Below the pieces are notes generated by a model, which worked only from the letters and a program-made list of their open reading frames with translations, made no database searches and was not told the DNA's origin. Positions 33,842-42,684 of a stretch of DNA of 64,000 nucleotides are shown piece after piece. The stretch's first letter is position 1, and each line of letters begins with the position of its first letter. The stretch spans positions 124,001 to 188,000 of the forward strand of contig JABCZF010000004.1 in NCBI GenBank assembly GCA_013289825.1. The letters run 5' to 3'. Both the position numbers and the translations under genes were made by a program. Origin of the DNA: Acidobacteriota bacterium. GTDB lineage: Bacteria > Acidobacteriota > Terriglobia > Acidiferrales > UBA7541.

Positions 33842-34971
33842 GCTCCCGCACCCGAGTGCTGGTGGTCGACGATTCCGCCCTCATGCGGAAACTCATTCCC
33901 GCGGTCCTCGCCCGCGATCCTTCTATCGAAGTTGTCGGCACGGCCATGGACGGCTCTTTCGCTTTGAAGAAAATCGAAGAGTTGCATCCCGATGTCGTCA
34001 CCCTCGATCTCGAAATGCCCCGCATGGACGGCATGGAAACTCTCCGGCTGATCATGCGTCGCGCTCCCATGCCAGTCGTACTGTTCAGCACCCATTCGAA
34101 AGAGGGCGGCTACGCCACTTTAAAGGCCCTCGCTCTCGGTGCCATCGACTTTGTCCAGAAGCCTCAGGATGCCGCCGCAGGACATCTCGATTCCATCGCT
34201 GATGAGCTGATCGAAAAAATCAAAGTTGCGAAGCGCGCCGCCGGGCGCAAATTGCCTGCCGCGGTAGTTTCCGATGATCCTCCCAGGACTAAAAAGAAAA
34301 AGTGCTCCCCAATTCCTCCGAATCGTGTTATCGCTATCGGCATTTCCACCGGCGGTCCGAATGCTCTGCAATACGTTCTCTCGCAAATCCCGGCGGATTT
34401 TCCGGCAACTATCCTTATCGTTCAGCACATGCCGGAAGGCTTTACGGAAATGTTCGCAAAGCGCCTCGATGAATGCTGCGCTCTCGATGTTCAGGAAGCC
34501 CGCTCCGGTGATCTCCTCGTTGGCGGCCGCGTGCTCATCTGCCCGGGCAATCGTCACATCATGGCTCGTCACATGCCTCGCGGCGACATGGCGGTTCTTT
34601 CCGACGGCCCTCCTGTCAATGGCCACCGCCCGTCGGCAGACGTTCTGTTTCATTCCGTCGCTCAGCAATTTGGCCTCACCGCGGTCGGTTTGTTGATGAC
34701 CGGCATGGGTGAAGACGGCGCCGAAGGCCTGGGAGCGCTGCAAGCCGCCGGGGGCGTGACCCTGGCACAAAGCGAAGACACCTGCGTGGTGAGCGGCATG
34801 CCCCGCGCCGCCATCTCCAGGGGCTACGCCGACAAGGTCATTCCACTGGAAGGTATTGCCGCGTTCCTGGTTCAGAATTACGGCGGAGATCGCTCCAGTT
34901 CAGAGAAGGTCGACAAGAACGACAAGAACGAGAAACCGGAAAGGACACCCGTTTCTTCCCAGCGCACATAG
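33838..34971 (+). CDS. cheB: chemotaxis protein-glutamate methylesterase
   Basis: 377 residues: receiver with D57 (VVTLDLEMP) and methylesterase domain with S170 (IGISTGGP), H197 (VQHMP) and D293 (GMGEDGA). The interdomain linker is Lys-rich (about 148-158), and a charged tail (KVDKNDKNEKPE) follows the fold. It pairs with the operon II CheR. It probably also deamidates receptors, since no cheD is present in the window. Confidence 0.96.
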   Translation: MSSRTRVLVVDDSALMRKLIPAVLARDPSIEVVGTAMDGSFALKKIEELHPDVVTLDLEMPRMDGMETLRLIMRRAPMPVVLFSTHSKEGGYATLKALALGAIDFVQKPQDAAAGHLDSIADELIEKIKVAKRAAGRKLPAAVVSDDPPRTKKKKCSPIPPNRVIAIGISTGGPNALQYVLSQIPADFPATILIVQHMPEGFTEMFAKRLDECCALDVQEARSGDLLVGGRVLICPGNRHIMARHMPRGDMAVLSDGPPVNGHRPSADVLFHSVAQQFGLTAVGLLMTGMGEDGAEGLGALQAAGGVTLAQSEDTCVVSGMPRAAISRGYADKVIPLEGIAAFLVQNYGGDRSSSEKVDKNDKNEKPERTPVSSQRT

Positions 34972-34997
34972 CAACGTGCCGGGAGAAGGAGAAGGCC

Positions 34998-35450
34998 ATG
35001 CAACAATTTGCCGCTCTGTTACGGAAAGACAATCAACCCGTTCGCTACCTCGTGGTGGACGACTCCGTCTTCGCTCGCAAGAACATCATCAAGATGATTG
35101 AAATGTTCGGCGGCGAAGTCGCCGGAGAAGCCGGCGATGGCCTCACCGCCATTGCGGAGTTCAATCGCACCAAGCCTGACATCGTGCTCATGGACATCAC
35201 CATGCCGCAAATGGAAGGCATTGAGGCCGTCGAGCGCATCGTTCGTCAGCATGGCGACGCGCGCATCGTCATGGTCTCTTCGGTCGGCTACCAGGAAAAC
35301 ATCCTGGCCGCTCTCCAGAAGGGCGCGAAACACTTCGTGCAAAAACCCGTCAAGCCAGAAGTCCTTTACGAAATTCTCCGTTACGTTCTCGGTGACGATC
35401 CCAACGCTGCAGGCGCGCACGTGGCCCTCGCAGGAGAGCACCGCGCATGA
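34998..35450 (+). CDS. cheY: CheY-type response regulator
   Basis: 150 residues: LVVDDSVFARK, phosphorylated Asp in VLMDITMPQMEG, Ser in MVSSVG and Lys in VQKPVKPE, with short tails at both ends. AGGAG is well placed before the ATG. The neighbouring cheX supports its role as the diffusible CheA-phosphorylated output of operon II. Its stop overlaps cheX. Confidence 0.93.
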   Translation: MQQFAALLRKDNQPVRYLVVDDSVFARKNIIKMIEMFGGEVAGEAGDGLTAIAEFNRTKPDIVLMDITMPQMEGIEAVERIVRQHGDARIVMVSSVGYQENILAALQKGAKHFVQKPVKPEVLYEILRYVLGDDPNAAGAHVALAGEHRA

Positions 35451-35950
35451 GAATGGAACTCATTCAACCGTTTATCAACGCCGCCGACGCGGTCTTCGCA
35501 GAATCGCTCCAGGCGCCGACTAAAATTCTCGACCTCTCTATGGACGAGGAAACCTATCGCCGCAAAGGCGTAGCCGCCCTGATCGCCATCAAGGGCGATA
35601 TCGAGGGCCGCGTAATTCTTGATCTTTCAGCCGAAGTGGCCATGAAAGTTGCCAGTCATCTTGCCGGCGAGGCGGTTCCCAGCAGCGATCAGGTGGTCCG
35701 CGAAACTGTATGCGAACTCGCGAACATGGTCATCGGCAACTCCGTCACGCTTCTCAACGACCAGGGCTTTCGCTTTAAAGTGTTTCCACCTGAGATTCAC
35801 ATGAACGAAGAAGGCCTGGCGGGCAGCATCGATACCGAAGCTATGGTGATAGCCATTGAAACTCCCTGCGGCCAAGCGTATCTCAACATCTCCATGCGCT
35901 ATCTCCATCGCCGCCGTCAGGAACGCGACATAGCCTCAGTCATAGATTAA
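35447..35950 (+). CDS. cheX: CheX-type CheY-P phosphatase
   Basis: 167 residues with the CheX/CheC fold pattern: the catalytic E-x2-N signature is visible as CELANMVIGN. The single signature favours CheX (dimeric) over CheC (two). It dephosphorylates CheY-P and so ends the signal. ATG 35447 overlaps the cheY end. It is the last gene of operon II. Confidence 0.88.
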   Translation: MRMELIQPFINAADAVFAESLQAPTKILDLSMDEETYRRKGVAALIAIKGDIEGRVILDLSAEVAMKVASHLAGEAVPSSDQVVRETVCELANMVIGNSVTLLNDQGFRFKVFPPEIHMNEEGLAGSIDTEAMVIAIETPCGQAYLNISMRYLHRRRQERDIASVID

Positions 35951-35958
35951 TCCGTAAG

Positions 35959-35976
35959 GGCACGGCACGCCGTGCC
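35959..35976. terminator. GC-rich hairpin after chemosensory operon II
   Basis: GGCACGGCACGCCGTGCC forms a 7-bp stem with a 4-base loop 9 bp after the cheX stop. No T-run follows, so it is either a Rho-assisted end or a dispersed REP-like palindrome. Confidence 0.4.
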
Positions 35977-36095
35977 GGTCCGCTGCCAGGAGGCCTTCTC
36001 GCAGCCGCATGGTGGCCCATCGCAGGTCTGTTTTATAGCTTCTTTCAGAGCTCCTCGAGGAACAAGGCTCCGAGAACATCAGTCGAAATTCAACT

Positions 36096-36953
36096 TCAAT
36101 CCGCCGAATCACTTGGCGGCCGAATATAAGCTGCTCCGTGTCTATACAAACCCGCCGCCGGAATCGCCTGCGAAAACACAATCCGTATGGGCACAAAAAT
36201 CGCTCCATTCCCAGGCGTAAACGGCACCGCCACTTCCACCCGTGATCCCTCCGGATACTCGTTGCGGCTCCGAAAACTCAAGCCGCCCTTCGATAAGTCC
36301 TCGCAGACCGCCACTTCCTCCTGAAATCCTCGCTTGCGTATACACGCCAACACCCGCGCCTTCACGCGCGTCCGATTCCGCCGCGGTATGACGCGCTCCT
36401 CCACTGTCAAGGGATGCGCCGCGCCCTTTTCCTGCGTTTTGATTTCCGCTTGCGCCTCAATCCATATCGAAGGGGTGTCACAATGTTTGCAAAGCCGCGC
36501 CACGCATTTTCGCACTTCGAACGACTTCAATTCCAACTCATTCAAGTACACCACTTCGCGCCGCTGGCAAAATCCGCATTCCATCAACAGTCTCGCCAGC
36601 GCATCGTCCGCCTTGTATGCGGCAGGGAAGTCGATGTCCCAGAAATCCGCTCTCGGCTCCGTAATCTGAATCGCGTACAAGAAACCGTTCGGCTCAGAAT
36701 CGATCTCCGCCATTACGCGCGCCCGCGCGGTCTTTACCAAATCGCCTTCCATCCGCCGCAGCGTAATTTCCTGCCCCGCCGCCAGTTTTTCTTCGAGGCG
36801 CAATACTCCGCCGTTGCGGCTGACCAGCAGCGTCTCCGCGATATGCTTCACCGCCGCTCCGTCGCTCTTGGTCCAGGAGGCCTCCACGGGCATCCGGAAA
36901 CTCACGCGGTCGCTTTGCCGAAGTCCGTCGCTTCGCATGGTATCGTTTAGCAT
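36096..36953 (-). CDS. PilZ protein with central zinc-ribbon-like cysteines
   Basis: 285 residues. A first, degenerate PilZ-like barrel (about 12-105) is followed by a segment with CGFC and CKHC pairs plus one Cys between them (about 127-165), like a zinc ribbon, and a second PilZ domain (about 185-280) with a full c-di-GMP signature: RRNRTRVK and EDLSKGGLSF. It is expected to be a cytoplasmic c-di-GMP effector with an extra metal-binding module. The start is ATG 36953; ATG six codons later is possible. It has no operon partner. Confidence 0.75.
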   Translation of the reverse strand: MLNDTMRSDGLRQSDRVSFRMPVEASWTKSDGAAVKHIAETLLVSRNGGVLRLEEKLAAGQEITLRRMEGDLVKTARARVMAEIDSEPNGFLYAIQITEPRADFWDIDFPAAYKADDALARLLMECGFCQRREVVYLNELELKSFEVRKCVARLCKHCDTPSIWIEAQAEIKTQEKGAAHPLTVEERVIPRRNRTRVKARVLACIRKRGFQEEVAVCEDLSKGGLSFRSRNEYPEGSRVEVAVPFTPGNGAIFVPIRIVFSQAIPAAGLYRHGAAYIRPPSDSAD

Positions 36954-37024
36954 AAGGGATTTCTGCTATCCAGATTAGCACCCCTTTCCCGCCCGGCGCC
37001 CTCTCATCACTTCCCTTTGTCGTA

Positions 37025-37149
37025 CCAACTAATATCTTGTGCTCGTGTACCCCCCGACGCGCCAAGCGCCCCCAACCTGTTACCTTTTCGCCCTACTTTC
37101 CCCTACGGACCCCCTATTTTTTGGCATCTCTGGCACCCTTATTAGTTGG
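37025..37149. repeat. 125-bp spacer element bounded by 10-bp inverted repeats
   Basis: CCAACTAATA at 37025-37034 and its exact reverse complement at 37140-37149 bound an AC-rich spacer without coding potential. Target-site duplications are not visible, so a miniature element is only one reading, and a repeat of this length can arise by chance. Confidence 0.25.
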
Positions 37150-37202
37150 AGGGGAAGGCCCTCCGCTACATCCTGACTCACTCTTCCCAGTCCCGAGTCA
37201 CC

Positions 37203-37580
37203 ATGGGCAACCTAATTTTCATGAGCCACCGAACCACCGATAGCGCGTCGCAAAAGACCAGCCTCCGCGACCGCCGCTATGCCATCCGTTTTCCGTTCGC
37301 TGCTGACGCGGAGGTCCTCGATCTGGAATCCGGCGCCCGCTCCGACGGCATCACCTCGGACATCTCCCTCGGCGGCGTTTTCGTCTGCACCAGCAAGCCC
37401 CTGGCCGTAAAGACCCGCGCGCGCGTGACCCTCAAGCGCAAAGGCGAAAGCGTCGAAGCCCTCGCCGTAGTCCGCATCGTCAAACCCAGAATCGGCATGG
37501 GCCTCGAATTCCTCGACGTCGAATCCAGTTCCAACGCCATCCTCACGCGCTGGCTGGACCAGCTCCGGCGTGCGCGCTGA
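37203..37580 (+). CDS. PilZ-domain protein
   Basis: About 125 residues. A single PilZ domain with RDRRYAIRF and the TSDISLGGVFV signature, both intact for c-di-GMP binding. The start is ATG 37203 or 37221; no Shine-Dalgarno is clear, and an earlier in-frame ATG (37146) lies in the repeat-bounded spacer. It probably acts as a stand-alone c-di-GMP effector. It is divergent from the PilZ-zinc-PilZ gene. Confidence 0.85.
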   Translation: MGNLIFMSHRTTDSASQKTSLRDRRYAIRFPFAADAEVLDLESGARSDGITSDISLGGVFVCTSKPLAVKTRARVTLKRKGESVEALAVVRIVKPRIGMGLEFLDVESSSNAILTRWLDQLRRAR

Positions 37581-37658
37581 AAAACGAATGGATGAGCGTC
37601 TTCGGCGCGTACGAATCGATGGGGAAGAGCGCTGGGGGTCGAGAGTCGAGGGTTTAGC

Positions 37659-38114
37659 TCATTCTGCAGGTTTGCCGCGCAACTGACGCAGTCTCGATTG
37701 CTGCTCGGGCGTCAGTTTGTTTTTTATGCGGACCATCAACGCAATTTGCGTGCGTTTCACTTCTCGTTCGGCGTTCAATACCTTGTCAAGCTGGGCCATC
37801 ACCTGGGACTCATCCACGGGATTCTGCTTCAGCAGCATAACCAGCGATTCCATCGCATCTTGAAGCTGGAACTGCAGTTCCGTAAAGCGCGTTTGCGCCT
37901 TGAGGACTTCCGCCCGCACATAATTGCGCTGTGGGTCGTCGAGCCCGATGGCTTTCTGATTCGCCAGCACCTGGTCCGGAGCAAATAAATTCTCCGCGAT
38001 GGGATCCTGCGCTTGCGGCTGTTGAGCCCACGCCGCCATGCCGGCGAGCAGCGGCAGTGCCAACAACGCAAAACTCCTTGTCGAAGACGGTCGCCTATTC
38101 CTATTCCGTGTCAT
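37659..38114 (-). CDS. periplasmic LTxxQ-type protein
   Basis: 151 residues: signal peptide (about 14-31, ending AWAQ), then a helical domain rich in Gln/Arg ending with LTPEQQSRLRQL, the LTxxQ motif of Spy/CpxP/ZraP-like periplasmic proteins. It overlaps the anti-sigma gene (ATGA). The module suggests a periplasmic chaperone or sensor arm of an envelope-stress response. A second LTxxQ-like gene starts the same operon. Confidence 0.7.
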   Translation of the reverse strand: MTRNRNRRPSSTRSFALLALPLLAGMAAWAQQPQAQDPIAENLFAPDQVLANQKAIGLDDPQRNYVRAEVLKAQTRFTELQFQLQDAMESLVMLLKQNPVDESQVMAQLDKVLNAEREVKRTQIALMVRIKNKLTPEQQSRLRQLRGKPAE

Positions 38115-38647
38115 GGCTTTCGCTTCTCCTTCCTAACGCGAGCCGACTGGCCCGTACCGAAACCGCCGGTATCGAGGCGATAAAAAGTTTCGCCCAGGCG
38201 TGGCCTGCCCCTCAGCAATCCGTCATACGGCGAACGCAACAGCTCTCGCGTTGGAGGTTTCCACCTGGAAATCCCAGCGGCCGCGGAGAGCGCCCGCTCT
38301 GTTTCCTCGCGCTGTGCGCGATGCCTCCACGATATTCCGAGCGAGGCCGCCAAAAAGACCACCGCAGCGAATGCCGCGGCGATGGTTCTTCCCGTCGGCC
38401 CCCACCAGCGAGATTGCTCCGCCCGCGACGCGACCTCCGCCAGAATGCCAGCGGCGGCCTCCACGTCCGGCTCGGCGAATGCGAGTTGCTGGATACCGCG
38501 GTCCATCTCCCCAGTGAGCGATTGCAGCTTGGCCAACGCGGCGGAGCAGCTTCGACACTTCTGAAGATGCTCTTCAAGCCCCGGGTCTGCGGGCGCCCCG
38601 AGAGCAAACTCGGCAAGCGATTCGCGCCAGCGATCACAAGGTCTCAT
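38111..38647 (-). CDS. membrane anti-sigma factor (zinc-finger type)
   Basis: 178 residues. The N-terminal H-x3-C-x2-C motif (EEHLQKCRSC) marks a ZAS-type anti-sigma domain, one transmembrane helix follows (about 88-108), and the periplasmic part is about 70 residues. It overlaps the sigma-factor gene by 14 bases, as is usual for cognate pairs. It would hold the sigma factor inactive at the membrane until an envelope signal arrives. Confidence 0.8.
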   Translation of the reverse strand: MRPCDRWRESLAEFALGAPADPGLEEHLQKCRSCSAALAKLQSLTGEMDRGIQQLAFAEPDVEAAAGILAEVASRAEQSRWWGPTGRTIAAAFAAVVFLAASLGISWRHRAQREETERALSAAAGISRWKPPTRELLRSPYDGLLRGRPRLGETFYRLDTGGFGTGQSARVRKEKRKP

Positions 38648-39230
38648 CAGAGAACACCTTTAGCAGCGCTTTCCGCGCCAAGTGAAGCCGCGAACGCACG
38701 GTGCCTTCCGGTATGTGCAGCACACCTGCAATGTCCCGGGTATCCAATTCTTCGACAGCATTCAAAATCACCACCGCCCGCAATTTTTTCGGCAGCCGGT
38801 CGATCTCTGCCCTCAAGCGCCGCTTCATTTCGCGCTGCGCCACAATGCTTTCGACATTCGTCTGTGCGTCCCCGTACATTTGGTGCCACGAAGTGTCCCG
38901 CCGTCGCGCCCGCGCAGCGGTCCTCCACCGGTTCAAAGCTAACCGATAGGCCATCTGGGCCACCCACGCGCGAAACTTCTGCGGCTCGCGCAGCCCGGAA
39001 AGCTTGCGGTAGGCGCGGAAGAAGGCATCTTGCACGACCTCTTCCGCGTCCGCCCGATCGGAGAGCACGGCATTCGCAACGTGGAACACCAGGCGATGAC
39101 ATTCGCGTACTCGCTCGGCGAACTCACCGGCACTCTGCGCTTCATCGCCCAAGCTCGTAGACCAGCCGATCTCGCACTCTCCGCCTCGCAAGGCAACCAG
39201 GCATTGGGCAAATTTTATCGCTTCTGGCAC
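38634..39230 (-). CDS. ECF sigma factor
   Basis: 198 residues: sigma-70 region 2 (about 40-105, DAEEVVQDAFFRAYR and FRAWVAQMAYRLALNRWR) and region 4 (about 130-190, with AGVLHIPEGTVRSRLHLARKAL helix-turn-helix). It directs RNA polymerase to an alternative promoter set, probably including its own operon. The start is GTG 39230 without a good SD, overlapping the upstream gene by 16 bases, so translation is probably coupled. An N-terminal extension of about 25 residues is not part of the sigma fold. Confidence 0.9.
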   Translation of the reverse strand: MPEAIKFAQCLVALRGGECEIGWSTSLGDEAQSAGEFAERVRECHRLVFHVANAVLSDRADAEEVVQDAFFRAYRKLSGLREPQKFRAWVAQMAYRLALNRWRTAARARRRDTSWHQMYGDAQTNVESIVAQREMKRRLRAEIDRLPKKLRAVVILNAVEELDTRDIAGVLHIPEGTVRSRLHLARKALLKVFSDETL

Positions 39231-39712
39231 GAAGGTGACGGCGGTGGCGGCACCAGGTACAGCGCCCGAAAGGCCCCTACCACTGGCTGAAGTTGTGACG
39301 CCACGGTTACCTCCTCCAGTTTTTGTTTTTGGTCCTGCGTAAGCAAGCCAGCAAACGCATTGTGAAAACCCTCGACCACTTGTGCGGCCTCGAGTTGAAG
39401 AACGTGCAGCTGCACAACCAGCTTGCCGATTTGCGCCGGTTCAGGATTCGTCTGGCTCAGCAAAAGGTCCAACTGCTGCTGTACCTCAGCGGATTGTTGC
39501 CCCAACGTTTCTAAAGTAGGCAGCACCTGCGTCAGCAGCGCTCCCATTTGCTCCACCTGCCCCGGCGTGAGCCCCAGAAACGAGGCCACCACCGCCGGAG
39601 GCGGTAGACCTGGCAAGCTCGTACTGGCGGTAGCGGGAACCGTACTCCCTATCATCTTCGGTGCGAAAAACAGCATGGCCGCAAACAACGTAATGAAACT
39701 GAGTTTTTTCAT
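39215..39712 (-). CDS. periplasmic helical protein with LTxxQ-like motifs
   Basis: 165 residues from ATG 39712, which has GGAGGAGGT at the right distance. Signal peptide (about 3-25), then a helical domain with LTPGQVEQMGALL and LLTQDQKQKLEEV, both like LTxxQ motifs. It is the first gene of the sigma/anti-sigma operon and so could be the signal-sensing or effector protein of the module, as CpxP is for CpxA. This role is inferred from gene order. Confidence 0.65.
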   Translation of the reverse strand: MKKLSFITLFAAMLFFAPKMIGSTVPATASTSLPGLPPPAVVASFLGLTPGQVEQMGALLTQVLPTLETLGQQSAEVQQQLDLLLSQTNPEPAQIGKLVVQLHVLQLEAAQVVEGFHNAFAGLLTQDQKQKLEEVTVASQLQPVVGAFRALYLVPPPPSPSCQKR

Positions 39713-39945
39713 GATGGATACCTCCTCCATTCTAAGATCAAGACACCGCCGCGGAGCGCTTTGTTCAGTCGCTCGGCAACCTTCTGAAGGATGTCCGTCC
39801 GCAACCGCCTCGGCGCAAGGTCACCCACTACACGCGCGGCAAATCGTGATAGTTTGAAAAAGAGCGAATCTATTCTCTGAGAAGGGAACCCGGACCATGG
39901 GCAGGACGCGTGCGCCCCGCACGAGAGTCTGCCTCCCCACCAACC

Positions 39946-40620
39946 ATGGCTCGTCGGAATCAAACAATTTGGCTAGTGGTCCTCGCGCTGGCTGTGGCTT
40001 TGCTCTGGTATTGGCAGCACCGACCGGCAACCCCGCGCGTGATCCCGCAAGCGAATCTCGAGACCTTCAACGGCTGCGGCATGGAAGGTGACGCATCCAG
40101 CCCCGCTGTCCGCGAACTGAATCTCCTCAAGAATCGCTACACCGCTCCCGAACCACGACAAATCGACCCACGCGTAACTCTCGCCGCCATGCTCGAACCA
40201 GGGGACGACCGCACTCGCTGGAACGATCACCACGCCGCCGAAATCACCGGCTATCTCTGGGAGGTAAAAGTCGGCGGTGTAGAAACCGTCAATTGCCACG
40301 CGGCCGACCCTCCGGAACGCGACACGCACATCGAACTGGTCCTCGACCCTATGAACGGCTCCGAAGACCGCCGTGTCATCGTGGAAGTCACCCCGCGCTC
40401 GCGCGCCCTCGCCAAACAGCGCGGTGAAGACTGGTCAACACCCGCTCTGCGCGACCATTTCGACGGACGCTGGGTGCGCGTCCGCGGTTGGCTGCTCTTC
40501 GACACCGAACATCTCGCCCAGTCCATGAACACTGCCCCGGGTCGGCCGCGCGACTGGCGCGCCACCGCCTGGGAAATTCATCCGGTAACCTCCCTGGAAG
40601 TGATCGACCATCTCCGCTAA
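39946..40620 (+). CDS. membrane-anchored protein of unknown function
   Basis: 224 residues from ATG 39946. One N-terminal transmembrane helix (about 8-24) and an extracytoplasmic domain with beta-strand pattern. The stretches AEITGYLWEVKVGG, CHAADPPERDTHIELVLDP and RWVRVRGWLLFD recall an OB-like or nuclease-like barrel, but I do not recognise the family. No catalytic motif is certain. It stands alone between divergent and convergent neighbours. Confidence 0.6.
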   Translation: MARRNQTIWLVVLALAVALLWYWQHRPATPRVIPQANLETFNGCGMEGDASSPAVRELNLLKNRYTAPEPRQIDPRVTLAAMLEPGDDRTRWNDHHAAEITGYLWEVKVGGVETVNCHAADPPERDTHIELVLDPMNGSEDRRVIVEVTPRSRALAKQRGEDWSTPALRDHFDGRWVRVRGWLLFDTEHLAQSMNTAPGRPRDWRATAWEIHPVTSLEVIDHLR

Positions 40621-40695
40621 TCTCCCGTGCTTCACAACCCATCGGGCGCTTTTTCCCGCGGTGTCTCTGCGCCTCTAGGTTCTTTGTCTTCCATC

Positions 40696-42663
40696 TCATG
40701 CCTCACGACTCAGAACCTGGTCCGCCAACTGCTCCACAGCCCGATGCGCCTCCAATATCGAGTAACGATGGTCCATGGCTCCAGCCAAATCCGTATTCGC
40801 AAACGCGATCCGCCCAAACGGAGCAGCTCGCAAAACATCACGCGGCGCTGGTTTTCCATCTCTCCCGAAAAAAAATCCCGGTTGCGGGGTAAGGTAGGCG
40901 TGGCCCCAGCGATTCAAAACAATTCCCGCAATGTCCCGCTCCGCGCGGAACCCCGCGGCCCGAAACATATCGGTGAACTGCTGCCGGATTTTCCGTTCAT
41001 ACTCGCGGAACGGCGTAGTGATCATTTCGCCGCGCCCGCGATGTCCCTGCTCTTCCGTCGAGTACCCCGGATAGGAGTAAAGAACTTTCAGTGTGAGAAC
41101 GATCGGCGCATCAGGACTTATGGTGGGCTCGACTCCGCCGCATACCGCCTGTCGGCGCACGTCAAAGTAGTTTCCAATGCCTCGAAACCATCGGCATCCG
41201 GTTATCCCCATCTTTTGCAAAAATCGCCAATTTCGCACGGCAATATTCGCCATCATGCAAGGCGACCGGTAAAACTGTGCGTAAGCATTCCGGTGTGCTT
41301 CAGGCAAGTCTTTTATGATGTGCTTCGCCGTCCAGCTCCCACCGGCCATTACCGCCGATCGGGCCTTCACGCTAAAAACCTTTCCCTCCCTGGTATACGC
41401 GATCGAAAGGGCACTGGCCTTCGCCGGATCGCCGTCGTGCCGCACGGAGACGGCCGTCGAAGAAAGCCGCACGCGCGCTCTCGATCCGGGCGCATCCAGA
41501 GCCGAAAAATTCACCGCACCTCGGCTTACGCCCTCAACGCTTTCTGGTCCATCGATAGAACCGGGAAGCAGCGCCCTCACCATCAGCCGCGCGATGGTCG
41601 TATTTCCGCCGGGGAACATTTGCACCACTTCGCCAGATCCGTCGTCCCACGGATGCAACAGATCCGCCGCATACTCGGAGAAGGCCGAAAGCGCGTCCGG
41701 ACCCAGCCCTGAGCCGCCTCCCTCGACTGGCGCAAGAAACGTCCGGATGGTCTCGCGGCTCAATCCGTATCGCTCCATCATGTGCTGCTCGAGCGAGATC
41801 GCATCGAGCTTGCGCGAGATTTCATCGCCTTCGTATTTCGGCGGATCAAATTTCGATTCATCAGCCGCAGCGCCAGAAAACCATCGCTGCAATTCACGGC
41901 GCGCAGCCGGAGAAAGCGGCGCTCCTTCCATCTTTTTCCCGACAGGATCAACGAGCCACATCCCAGGCTTCTCGGCGAACTCTGCGCCGAACCAGAAACC
42001 ATACTGCCCGCGGCGCAATCCCGCCGAGTCATACGGGGTACGGCTCAGGGCCATCTGCGGCCCCGTGCCGGACCACTTCTGGTACGTCAGCTTCGGCGTG
42101 TCGAGCCCAATGGAATCGTAAAAGCGTGCGATGAAACTGTAAGGATAGGGAAGCAGATAGATTGCCGATCCTTGATGCGCCACCAGGCGTTTTCCATCCA
42201 CCTCGAATTCGTTCTGTTTGGCCTCACCGCCAAAAATCGCATGATTCTCGAGAATCAGGCACGTTTTGTCCTTCCCCGTTTTCCGCTGGAAGAAAAGCGC
42301 TGCCGCCAGGCCGCTGATTCCTCCGCCGACAATGACGCAGTCGTACGTCTCTCCTGTCTCGATAGTGTCGGGAGGCAGCGGCTCGTACGCGCCGTCGCGC
42401 ATTTTGTGTCCAACTTCCATCACCGCGAAGGCATTGCCGTTCGAGCGGCTGTACTCGCCAACGCCACCGTAGCCCGTCCAATCGTCCTGCGCATTGGCCG
42501 CCGAAGGCGCCCGAGCCTTGGCAAGAATTTGAGCTGGATCGAGCCCGCTGAGCGCGGTTGCGCCCGAAGCGAGCAGCACAGAGCCCAGAAAATCGCGGCG
42601 TGTTATGGTCGCGTCCATCCCGATCGCGCGATCACCGCAGTCCGTTTTGTTTCGCTCCGTCAT
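40696..42663 (-). CDS. Tat-exported FAD-dependent oxidoreductase, spermidine-dehydrogenase-like
   Basis: 655 residues. Twin-arginine signal TRRDFLGSVLL (about 22-45). Rossmann FAD site VIVGGGISGLAAALFF followed by ENHAIFGGEAKQNEF. The long central and C-terminal regions match the family that includes periplasmic spermidine dehydrogenase (SpdH). The FAD-binding C-terminal segment reads FANTDLAG. It would oxidise an amine in the periplasm and pass electrons to a respiratory carrier. GGAAGGGG is well spaced from the ATG. The creatininase-family gene lies 21 bp upstream in the same operon. Confidence 0.65.
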   Translation of the reverse strand: MTERNKTDCGDRAIGMDATITRRDFLGSVLLASGATALSGLDPAQILAKARAPSAANAQDDWTGYGGVGEYSRSNGNAFAVMEVGHKMRDGAYEPLPPDTIETGETYDCVIVGGGISGLAAALFFQRKTGKDKTCLILENHAIFGGEAKQNEFEVDGKRLVAHQGSAIYLLPYPYSFIARFYDSIGLDTPKLTYQKWSGTGPQMALSRTPYDSAGLRRGQYGFWFGAEFAEKPGMWLVDPVGKKMEGAPLSPAARRELQRWFSGAAADESKFDPPKYEGDEISRKLDAISLEQHMMERYGLSRETIRTFLAPVEGGGSGLGPDALSAFSEYAADLLHPWDDGSGEVVQMFPGGNTTIARLMVRALLPGSIDGPESVEGVSRGAVNFSALDAPGSRARVRLSSTAVSVRHDGDPAKASALSIAYTREGKVFSVKARSAVMAGGSWTAKHIIKDLPEAHRNAYAQFYRSPCMMANIAVRNWRFLQKMGITGCRWFRGIGNYFDVRRQAVCGGVEPTISPDAPIVLTLKVLYSYPGYSTEEQGHRGRGEMITTPFREYERKIRQQFTDMFRAAGFRAERDIAGIVLNRWGHAYLTPQPGFFFGRDGKPAPRDVLRAAPFGRIAFANTDLAGAMDHRYSILEAHRAVEQLADQVLSREA

Positions 42664-42684
42664 GATAAAGCCCCTTCCGAGGAA

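Noticed and set aside
40627..41712. 361-codon plus-strand open frame
   Set aside because: Antisense to the flavoprotein C-terminal half; composition is typical of a shadow frame.
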